Assembly (NCBI GenBank): GCA_003565575.1
Contig: PXBV01000358.1
Location: 1 to 6,720 of the forward strand
Direction of reading: 5' to 3'
From: Psychroflexus sp.
GTDB taxonomy: Bacteria > Bacteroidota > Bacteroidia > Flavobacteriales > Flavobacteriaceae
DNA: 6,720 bases
This document shows, piece by piece, positions 1 through 5,471 of this stretch. A program made the position numbers and the translations under genes. Every line of letters starts with the position of its first letter. Positions within the stretch are counted from its first letter, which is position 1. The notes under the pieces were generated by a model. The model searched no databases and had not been told where the DNA came from. It was given only the letters and a program-made list of their open reading frames with translations.

Positions 1-816
1 AAGGCTTGCAAAGATTTATTTAGTAAGACTAAAGTAAGACCAGAAGATGTGGATTTAGTTCTTTTTGCGACAGCAACACCAGACTTACCGGTTGCTTCTA
101 GTGCCGCTTATCTTGCTACAGAGATAGGTGCGGTTAATGCCTTTTCATTTGATTTGCAATCGGCATGCTCAAGTTTTTTGTATGGTATGTCAGTTGCATC
201 ATCTTATATTGAGTCTGGTAAATATAAACACGTATTGCTGGTAGGCGCAGATAAGATGTCTTCCATCATAGACTACACAGATAGAAGTACCTGTATTATT
301 TTTGGAGATGGAGGTGGAGCAGTTTTGTTTTCACCTAATACTGAAGGCTTAGGCTTACAGGATGAAATTATGAAAACAGATGGTAGTGGGAGAGAGTACT
401 TAAAAATTAACGCTGGTGGCTCACAGTTACCTGCTTCTCAAGAAACCTTAGAAAATAAACAGCATTTTGTGTTTCAAGATGGTAAAACTGTATTTAAATT
501 CGCAGTTTCTAAAATGGCAGGTGTAAGTGAAGAAATTATGCAAAAAAATAGTTTGAGTGCTAAAGATGTAAATTGGCTTGTGCCTCATCAAGCCAACAAG
601 CGAATTATTGACGCGACTTCTAAGCGAATGAATTTAGATTCTGAAAAAGTATTGATGAATATAGAGCGGTATGGAAACACCACTTCCGCCACATTACCCT
701 TATTATTAAGTGATTACGAAAAACAATTAAAAAAAGGGGATAACCTTATATTTGCTGCCTTTGGTGGTGGCTTCTCGTGGGGCTCTATTTATTTAAAATG
801 GGCGTATAACTCTTAA
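1..816 (+). CDS. fabH: 3-oxoacyl-ACP synthase III (KAS III), 5'-truncated by the window edge
   Basis: The frame is open from base 1 to the TAA at 814-816 (271 visible residues). FabH condenses acetyl-CoA (or another short acyl-CoA) with malonyl-ACP to start type II fatty acid synthesis in the cytoplasm. The full catalytic triad is visible: the Cys in QSACSSF (visible residue 56, codon 166-168), the His in VPHQANKR (residue 196, codon 586-588) and the Asn in ERYGNTTS (residue 226, codon 676-678). The C-terminal FGGGFSWGS motif is also present. In E. coli FabH the active Cys is residue 112, so about 55-65 N-terminal residues lie upstream. The GTG at 49 sits inside the conserved thiolase fold and is not the start. 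The gene ends 22 nt before accB, in line with an accB/accC operon. A different KAS III-like starter enzyme is possible, but the acc linkage favours FabH. Confidence 0.95.
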   Translation, partial: KACKDLFSKTKVRPEDVDLVLFATATPDLPVASSAAYLATEIGAVNAFSFDLQSACSSFLYGMSVASSYIESGKYKHVLLVGADKMSSIIDYTDRSTCIIFGDGGGAVLFSPNTEGLGLQDEIMKTDGSGREYLKINAGGSQLPASQETLENKQHFVFQDGKTVFKFAVSKMAGVSEEIMQKNSLSAKDVNWLVPHQANKRIIDATSKRMNLDSEKVLMNIERYGNTTSATLPLLLSDYEKQLKKGDNLIFAAFGGGFSWGSIYLKWAYNS

Positions 817-838
817 TCCCCTTAAAAAACTAAAAACT

Positions 839-1333
839 ATGGATTTAAAGGAAATTCAAAATTTGATCAAATTTGTAGCAAAATCTGGAGCAAGCGAAGT
901 TAAGCTTGAGACAGGTGATGTTAAAATTACTATCAAAACAGGAAGTGAAGACGATGGTAAAACCTATGTTCAACAATTCCCGATGAACATGCCTCAGCAG
1001 CAAATGCAACAAGCTCCAGTGCAGCAACAAACCCAGCCACAACAAGACTCTGGTGGTGAAAGTTCCGCTCCAAAAGCAAGTGATGATGATAAGTATGTGA
1101 CTATAAAATCTCCAATCATTGGAACATTTTATAGAAAACCTGCTCCAGACAAAAAAGCTTTTGTAGAAGTTGGAAGTAAAATCAACGAAGGTGATGTGCT
1201 TTGTACAATTGAGGCAATGAAGCTTTTCAATGAGATAGAAAGTGAAGTTTCTGGAAAAATTGTAAAAGTCTTGGTAGATGACTCTTCTCCTGTTGAGTAC
1301 GATCAGCCATTATTCTTGGTAGACCCGTCCTAA
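839..1333 (+). CDS. accB: biotin carboxyl carrier protein of acetyl-CoA carboxylase
   Basis: The protein has 164 residues, close to the usual 150-165. AccB carries biotin, which AccC carboxylates; the carboxyltransferase AccAD then moves CO2 to acetyl-CoA to give malonyl-CoA. Three parts are visible: an N-terminal helical segment (about residues 1-38, starting MDLKEIQNLIKF), a flexible Gln/Pro/Met-rich then Ser/Asp-rich linker (about 44-85), and a C-terminal biotinyl domain (about 86-164). The biotin-accepting Lys is residue 128 in IEAMKLFNEI (codon 1220-1222). The segment IGTFYRKPAPDKKAF matches the 'thumb' region specific to acetyl-CoA carboxylase BCCPs, which separates it from lipoyl domains and from other biotin enzymes. 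The ATG at 839 follows an A-rich leader without Shine-Dalgarno. It lies 22 nt after fabH and 52 nt before accC. Confidence 0.97.
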   Translation: MDLKEIQNLIKFVAKSGASEVKLETGDVKITIKTGSEDDGKTYVQQFPMNMPQQQMQQAPVQQQTQPQQDSGGESSAPKASDDDKYVTIKSPIIGTFYRKPAPDKKAFVEVGSKINEGDVLCTIEAMKLFNEIESEVSGKIVKVLVDDSSPVEYDQPLFLVDPS

Positions 1334-1385
1334 GTCCTTATCCAAAGAATTTTTTTTGATTTTTCAATAACCAAAACGAACATTC

Positions 1386-2747
1386 ATGTTTAAAAAGATA
1401 CTAATTGCAAACCGTGGAGAGATTGCCTTACGTATTATACGTACTTGCAAAGAAATGGGAATTAAAACGGTGGCTGTCTATTCCACTGCAGATAAAGAAA
1501 GCCTTCACGTGAGGTTTGCAGATGAGGCTGTTTGTATTGGACCTGCACCAAGTAGCGAGTCTTATTTAAAAATACCTAATATCATTTCTGCAGCAGAAAT
1601 TACCAATGCAGATGCCATACACCCTGGTTATGGATTTTTGTCTGAAAATGCAGCATTTTCCAAAATATGTGAAGAGCACGATATCAAATTTATTGGTGCC
1701 AGCCCAGATATGATTGACAGAATGGGGGATAAAGCTAGTGCTAAGGCTACCATGAAGGCAGCTGGTGTTCCTTGTGTTCCCGGCTCTGATGGCATATTGA
1801 AAGACTTTGAAGATTGTAAAAAAGTTGCAAAAAAAATAGGTTATCCAGTTATGCTGAAAGCTACAGCTGGAGGCGGCGTAAAAGGAATGCGAGCTGTGAA
1901 AAATGAAGAACAGCTAGAGCACGCATGGGAATCTGCTAGACAGGAAGCTAAAGCAGGCTTTGGAAACGATGACATGTATATGGAAAAGCTTATAGAAGAG
2001 CCTCGCCATATAGAAATACAAATTGTAGGTGACCAAACAGGCAAAGCTTGCCACCTTTCTGAAAGAGATTGTTCCATCCAAAGAAGACACCAAAAGCTTA
2101 CAGAAGAAGTTCCTTCTCCATTTATGACAGATGAGCTTAGAGAAAAAATGGGAACTGCAGCTGTAAAAGCTGCTGAGTTCATAAAGTATGAAGGTGCTGG
2201 TACTATTGAATTTCTTGTAGATAAGCATCGAAATTTCTACTTTATGGAAATGAATACGCGTATTCAAGTAGAGCATCCCATTACAGATATGGTGGTAGAC
2301 CATGATTTAATAAGAGAACAAATTTTGGTAGCTTGTGGTGTGCCAATCTCAGGTAAAAACTACTACCCTAAGCTTCACTCTATAGAGTGTAGAATAAATG
2401 CTGAAGATCCTTTTAATAACTTCAGGCCTTCGCCAGGGAGAATTGAAACGCTTCACTTGCCAGGTGGACACGGTATCCGAGTAGATACTCACGTCTACAG
2501 CGGCTATGTCATACCTCCAAATTACGATTCTATGATTGCTAAGCTGATTGCAACAGCTCAAACTAGAGAGGAGGCCATAAATAAAATGAGAAGAGCTTTG
2601 AGTGAGTTTGTTATTGAAGGGATAAAAACTACCATTCCATTTCATGCGCAACTTATGGAGCATCCAGATTACGTTGAGGGCAACTACACTACTAAATTCA
2701 TGGAGGATTTTGTGTTAGAAGAGATCGATGATGAAGATGACGAGTAA
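1386..2747 (+). CDS. accC: biotin carboxylase subunit of acetyl-CoA carboxylase
   Basis: The protein has 453 residues (E. coli AccC: 449). It carboxylates AccB-biotin with bicarbonate and ATP. Order of motifs: the N-terminal biotin-carboxylase domain starting FKKILIANRGEIA; HPGYGFLSEN from residue 79; Lys116 in GDKASAK; the ATP-grasp glycine loop at about 158-167; Cys229 in ERDCSIQRRHQK; Glu275; the catalytic EMNTR with Glu288, Asn290 and Arg292 (same numbers as E. coli); then the C-terminal domain with RPSPGRI. The stand-alone length and the adjoining accB argue against pyruvate or propionyl-CoA carboxylase. One oddity: the glycine loop reads AGGGVKGM, with Val165 where the family has Gly (GGGGKGM or GGGGRGM). 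The C-terminus is very acidic (EEIDDEDDE). The ATG at 1386 is the only start that fits the conserved N-terminus. Confidence 0.97.
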   Translation: MFKKILIANRGEIALRIIRTCKEMGIKTVAVYSTADKESLHVRFADEAVCIGPAPSSESYLKIPNIISAAEITNADAIHPGYGFLSENAAFSKICEEHDIKFIGASPDMIDRMGDKASAKATMKAAGVPCVPGSDGILKDFEDCKKVAKKIGYPVMLKATAGGGVKGMRAVKNEEQLEHAWESARQEAKAGFGNDDMYMEKLIEEPRHIEIQIVGDQTGKACHLSERDCSIQRRHQKLTEEVPSPFMTDELREKMGTAAVKAAEFIKYEGAGTIEFLVDKHRNFYFMEMNTRIQVEHPITDMVVDHDLIREQILVACGVPISGKNYYPKLHSIECRINAEDPFNNFRPSPGRIETLHLPGGHGIRVDTHVYSGYVIPPNYDSMIAKLIATAQTREEAINKMRRALSEFVIEGIKTTIPFHAQLMEHPDYVEGNYTTKFMEDFVLEEIDDEDDE

Positions 2748-3016
2748 TATCGCATCTTATTCAATGTGGATGGGCTTACGCCTGATTGGAGTGAAAAACC
2801 CGTAAAGTCTAAACCTCTGACACTTAATGCCCAAAAGCGACCGCTAGGAAGCTCTTTGGGCATGCTAGTGGAAGGGGTTTAGACTTGAGGATTTGTAGCG
2901 TAAAGCAGGATTAAGTTCTAATAGCCTGCTCTTCTGTTATTACTTGATCATTTTTTGGAAATGAATACGCTTATAAAATAGATGCCACGCTTGCCATTAT
3001 GAATAAGCGTGTTTTC
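2748..3016. other. convergent intergenic gap between accC and hemF
   Basis: No convincing reading frame lies in this 269-nt gap, where accC (+) and hemF (-) run towards each other. It is filled by a long structured element (2772-2918) and, close to the hemF stop, a short terminator-like hairpin (2986-3017). Both would lie in the 3' untranslated region of an accC transcript. Confidence 0.8.
2772..2918 (+). ncRNA. long imperfect hairpin after accC; probable flavobacterial dispersed structured repeat
   Basis: Nested arms fold the whole stretch into one structure. The outer stem GGGCTTA (2772-2778) pairs with TAAGTTC (2912-2918), with two G-T wobbles, then CCTG (2781-2784) with CAGG (2906-2909). 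An internal loop follows, with purine-rich sides ATTGGAGTGA (2785-2794) and GTAGCGTAAAG (2895-2905). Then AAGTCTAAACC (2805-2815) pairs with GGTTTAGACTT (2876-2886), CACT (2821-2824) with AGTG (2867-2870), and ATGCCCAAA (2827-2835) with TTTGGGCAT (2855-2863), closed by AGC/GCT and a 12-nt loop. From memory, flavobacterial genomes carry many intergenic elements with a similar frame, CC[CT]GAT..GGAG[CT]GA on one side and GTAGCG.AAAGC.GGA on the other. That family assignment is recollection, not a search. It could be an RNA in the accC 3' UTR, a processing or termination signal, or a repeat acting as DNA. Confidence 0.6.
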
Positions 3017-3017
3017 T
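2986..3017 (+). terminator. probable rho-independent terminator of the accC transcript
   Basis: CACGCTT (2986-2992) and AAGCGTG (3005-3011) form a perfect 7-bp stem with a 12-nt loop, directly followed by TTTTCTT on the + strand. The T tract runs into the hemF stop codon on the other strand (3017-3019). On the minus strand the hairpin is not followed directly by a T run, so it is less convincing as the hemF terminator. The stem is short and the T tract is interrupted by a C. Confidence 0.5.
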
Positions 3018-3919
3018 TATACCCAGTCTTTTGGTGATTTCAGAACGTTTACAAGGTGTTCTTCTTCTGAGCCCTTTTCTGGTTTAACATTGTATTGCCA
3101 TTGTACGTGAGGTGGTAAGCTCATCAAAATGCTTTCTATTCTACCGTTGGTTTTTAACCCAAACAAAGTACCTTTATCATGAACGAGGTTAAACTCAACA
3201 TAACGACCACGTCTTATTTCTTGCCAGTCTCTTTGTTCTTGGGTGTACTCTAAATGTTTTCGCTTTTCTACTATTGGCATATAAGCGTCCAAAAAGCTAT
3301 CTCCTACATGGGTAACAAACTTGTAAATTTCTTCTAAACTTCTGTCTGCTGTAGGTTTTAAGTAGTCAAAAAATAGTCCGCCAACACCTCTGGCTTCACC
3401 TCTATGAGAATTCCAAAAGTAGTTATCACAATTGGTTTTATACTGTGGATATAAGTTTTTCCCGAACGGATCACAGGCATTTTTGGATACTTGATGAAAA
3501 TGTTCAGCATCTTCATTAAAAAGGTAGTAAGGGGTTAAATCTTGACCACCACCAAACCATTGATCTACAACTTTTCCTTCTTGATTGTACATTTCAAAAT
3601 ACCTAAAATTGGCGTGTACAGTCGGTACCATTGGGCTTTTGGGGTGCAAGACTAAACTAATTCCGCAAGCAAAAAAATCACAATCTTGAACGTTAAAATA
3701 ATTTTGCATAGATTCTGGCAAATTGCCGTGAACAGCAGAAATGTTAACACCGCCTTTTTCTATAACGGCACCATTCTCTATAACTCTGGTTCTGCCACCA
3801 CCGCCTTCTTTTCTTTTCCAGATATCTTCAGAAAATTTTGCGCTACCATCTACAGATTCAATTTGGCTTGTTATGATGTCTTGCAGTTTGAGTATGTAAT
3901 TATAAAACTTATCTTTCAT
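3017..3919 (-). CDS. hemF: oxygen-dependent coproporphyrinogen III oxidase
   Basis: The protein has 300 residues (E. coli HemF: 299). It carries out the oxidative decarboxylation of two propionate side chains of coproporphyrinogen III to vinyl groups, giving protoporphyrinogen IX in cytosolic haem synthesis; it needs O2. Visible motifs in order: GGGGRTR (39-45), EKGGVNIS (54-61), ISLVLHPKSP (87-96), PTVHANFRYF (99-108), WFGGGQDLTPYY (121-132), HRGEARGVGGLFFDYL (172-187), and RRGRYVEFNLV (236-246) running into GTLFGLKTNGRIESILMS. The four conserved histidines are at 92, 102, 142 and 172, corresponding to His96, 106, 145 and 175 of E. coli. There is no Fe-S motif, so it is not the anaerobic HemN type. 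It is transcribed alone, converging on accC and diverging from the downstream PLP enzyme gene. The start at 3919 gives the expected N-terminus. Confidence 0.97.
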   Translation of the reverse strand: MKDKFYNYILKLQDIITSQIESVDGSAKFSEDIWKRKEGGGGRTRVIENGAVIEKGGVNISAVHGNLPESMQNYFNVQDCDFFACGISLVLHPKSPMVPTVHANFRYFEMYNQEGKVVDQWFGGGQDLTPYYLFNEDAEHFHQVSKNACDPFGKNLYPQYKTNCDNYFWNSHRGEARGVGGLFFDYLKPTADRSLEEIYKFVTHVGDSFLDAYMPIVEKRKHLEYTQEQRDWQEIRRGRYVEFNLVHDKGTLFGLKTNGRIESILMSLPPHVQWQYNVKPEKGSEEEHLVNVLKSPKDWV

Positions 3920-4045
3920 TGTCTTGAAATAGTTTAGACTTGATTCAGGTGAAATTTTAAATCAACTTTTAATGCGGATTTTAGTAATTTCAATTGAATA
4001 GGTGTGTGTTTATAAGTGATTAATTCTTTGAGCTTGCTTATATTG

Positions 4046-4053
4046 CAAAAATA
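4046..4053 (-). promoter_or_regulatory. candidate -7 element for hemF
   Basis: Read on the minus strand this is TATTTTTG, a full match to the Bacteroidota primary-sigma -7 form TAnnTTTG. It would give a hemF leader of about 120 nt. I see no good TTTG/TTG -33 element at the expected distance; the nearest is a TTTAG at 4074-4070, only 16 nt upstream. In AT-rich DNA a lone match to this pattern can be chance. Confidence 0.35.
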
Positions 4054-4080
4054 AGGATTTAAAACGCTTCTAAAGAAGGT

Positions 4081-4113
4081 TTTGTTAAGAATAGAATAAA
4101 CTACTTATCTTAG
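4081..4113 (+). promoter_or_regulatory. candidate promoter of the metB-like gene
   Basis: TTTG at 4081-4084 serves as a -33 element and TATCTTAG at 4106-4113 as a -7 element, one mismatch from TAnnTTTG. The spacer is 21 nt, in the range used by Bacteroidota promoters. Transcription would start near 4118-4122, leaving a leader of about 40 nt before the ATG at 4162. Confidence 0.45.
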
Positions 4114-4161
4114 CTCCAAAAGGTTTCTGGGAATAGTACTTTTAATTAAAATCCATTTGAA

Positions 4162-5304
4162 ATGAAATTCAATACCAAAGCCATTCACGGTGGGCAACAA
4201 AATGTAGATCCTGGTTATGGAGCAGTGATGTCTCCTATATATCAGACTTCTACGTTTGAACAAATTTCTCCAGGACAACACAAAGGCTTTGAATATGCAA
4301 GGAGTGGCAACCCTACTAGGTCTGCTTATGAGAAAGCTATTGCTTCTTTAGAAAACGGTAAACATGGTCTTGCCTTTGCTTCTGGCCTTGCTGCTATAGA
4401 TGCTATTTTGAAACTTTTGAAACCTGGCGATGAGGTGATTTCTACTAATGACCTTTATGGTGGAAGTTACCGTTTATTTAATGGAATTTATAAAGACTTA
4501 GGTATTAAGTTTCATTTTGTGAACATGCAGGATCCAACGGCATTTCTTCCTTACTTGACAGAACATACAAAATTGATTTGGGCAGAAACTCCAACTAACC
4601 CACTAATCAATATTTTAGATCTTGAGGCTCTGTCTAAAATTGCTAAAACTCATAATTTGCTTTTGGCAGTAGACAACACCTTTGCAACAGCCTATCTTCA
4701 GCGCCCATTAGAGTGGGGTGCGGATATTGTAATGCACAGCGCTACTAAATACTTGGGAGGCCATAGTGATCTTATTATGGGCTCTGTAGTGGTAAGTGAT
4801 GATGCTTTGGCTAAAAAACTTTATTTTATCCAAAATGCAAGTGGGGGCATAGCAGGGCCAATGGATAGTTTTTTGGCACTAAGAGGCTTGAAGACGCTTC
4901 CACTGAGGATGCAACGCCATTGTGAAAATGCTAAGGCTGTAGCTGAATTTTTACAACAACACCCAAAAGTAGAGCGTGTGTTTTGGCCAGGCTTGAGCAA
5001 TCATCCACAGCATGACCTTGCCACAAAACAAATGCTAGATTATGGCGGAATGGTTGCTTTCACTACTAAAGGAAATTCCTATACAGAGGCTTTAAAATTT
5101 CTAGAACGATTGAAAATTTTTACACTTGCAGAATCACTTGGAGGTGTAGAGTCCTTGGCTGGACATCCCGTTACTATGACACATGCCAGTATTCCAAAAG
5201 CGGATAGAGAAAAAACAGGAATTGTAGACTCTCTTATAAGATTAAGCGTGGGTATTGAAGACAAAACTGATCTGCTTTTGGATTTAGATAAAGCCTTAGG
5301 TTAG
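4162..5304 (+). CDS. metB: trans-sulfuration PLP enzyme, cystathionine gamma-synthase/gamma-lyase type
   Basis: The protein has 380 residues, the usual length for Cys/Met-metabolism fold-type I PLP enzymes. Such enzymes either join an activated homoserine to cysteine to make cystathionine (MetB) or cleave cystathionine (gamma-lyase). Visible motifs: the cofactor-phosphate segment YARSGNPTR (45-53), FASGLAAIDAIL, AETPTNPL, AVDNTFATAYLQ, the PLP lysine Lys196 in HSATKYLGGHSDLIMG (codon 4747-4749; Lys198 in E. coli MetB), and the C-terminal AESLGGVESLAGHP. Sequence alone does not separate synthase from lyase. The residue before Tyr45 is Glu, as in FEYSRSGNPTR of known gamma-lyases, where E. coli MetB has Asp. 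The gene stands alone: hemF is divergent and the next gene has its own leader. The ATG at 4162 sits 2 nt after a TTGA in an A/T-rich leader with no Shine-Dalgarno. The symbol is provisional. Confidence 0.85.
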   Translation: MKFNTKAIHGGQQNVDPGYGAVMSPIYQTSTFEQISPGQHKGFEYARSGNPTRSAYEKAIASLENGKHGLAFASGLAAIDAILKLLKPGDEVISTNDLYGGSYRLFNGIYKDLGIKFHFVNMQDPTAFLPYLTEHTKLIWAETPTNPLINILDLEALSKIAKTHNLLLAVDNTFATAYLQRPLEWGADIVMHSATKYLGGHSDLIMGSVVVSDDALAKKLYFIQNASGGIAGPMDSFLALRGLKTLPLRMQRHCENAKAVAEFLQQHPKVERVFWPGLSNHPQHDLATKQMLDYGGMVAFTTKGNSYTEALKFLERLKIFTLAESLGGVESLAGHPVTMTHASIPKADREKTGIVDSLIRLSVGIEDKTDLLLDLDKALG

Positions 5305-5422
5305 GCAAGTTGTTCTCTAATCTATTTGATGAGCTATGCGTAAGGTTTAGATTTGGTTTTTAGGTAGTCTAATATCAAACAAATATTAATCAATTTTTAA
5401 GGTATCAATAAAATTGAAATTA

Positions 5423-5430
5423 TATCTTTG
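5423..5430 (+). promoter_or_regulatory. candidate -7 element for glutamate dehydrogenase gene
   Basis: TATCTTTG is a full match to the Bacteroidota TAnnTTTG form, 41 nt before the ATG at 5472, implying a leader of about 35 nt. No clear TTG -33 element lies 17-23 nt upstream; that stretch is CAATTTTTAAGG. The 167-nt gap 5305-5471 shows no other gene and no strong terminator. Confidence 0.5.
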
Positions 5431-5471
5431 CGAAACTAATAAAAAATCAACTGATTAATAAGAATATTTAA

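Larger units (their letters stand above)
3920..4161. promoter_or_regulatory. divergent promoter region between hemF and the metB-like gene
   Basis: This 242-nt AT-rich stretch must hold the leaders of both divergent genes. No open reading frame of interest and no clear riboswitch fold is visible. Promoter-like sites for each direction lie close together at about 4046-4113. Near hemF it contains GTTTAGACTTGA (3932-3943), which also occurs in the structured element after accC. Confidence 0.6.

Noticed and set aside
49..51. GTG codon as a possible start of fabH
   Set aside because: The frame stays open to base 1 with family-like sequence before it, and about 55-65 conserved N-terminal residues would be lacking. 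The gene simply begins upstream of the window.
845..1045. Minus-strand Leu-rich open frame opposite accB
   Set aside because: Its Leu/His richness is the antisense image of the Gln-rich AccB linker, not a membrane protein.
1841..2663. Several minus-strand open frames of 100-130 codons opposite accC
   Set aside because: They lie antisense to a strongly conserved gene, overlap one another and show no recognisable protein motif.
3686..3937. Plus-strand open frame over the hemF start and leader
   Set aside because: It is antisense to the conserved N-terminal part of hemF, has no recognisable motif, and there is no sign of independent expression.
4114..4161. Possible SAM riboswitch in the leader of the metB-like gene
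   Set aside because: The leader after the candidate promoter is only about 40 nt and shows no nested stems, too short for known SAM riboswitch folds.
5293..5306. GCCT/AGGC mini-hairpin over the stop of the metB-like gene
   Set aside because: Only 4 bp and not followed by a T run, so not a credible terminator. A 6-bp AATCTA/TAGATT pairing at 5319-5353 before TTTTT is also too weak to call.
5345..5356. Third near-copy of GTTTAGACTTGA after the metB-like gene
   Set aside because: It reads GTTTAGATTTGG with two mismatches and no accompanying hairpin arms, so it is most likely chance in AT-rich DNA.
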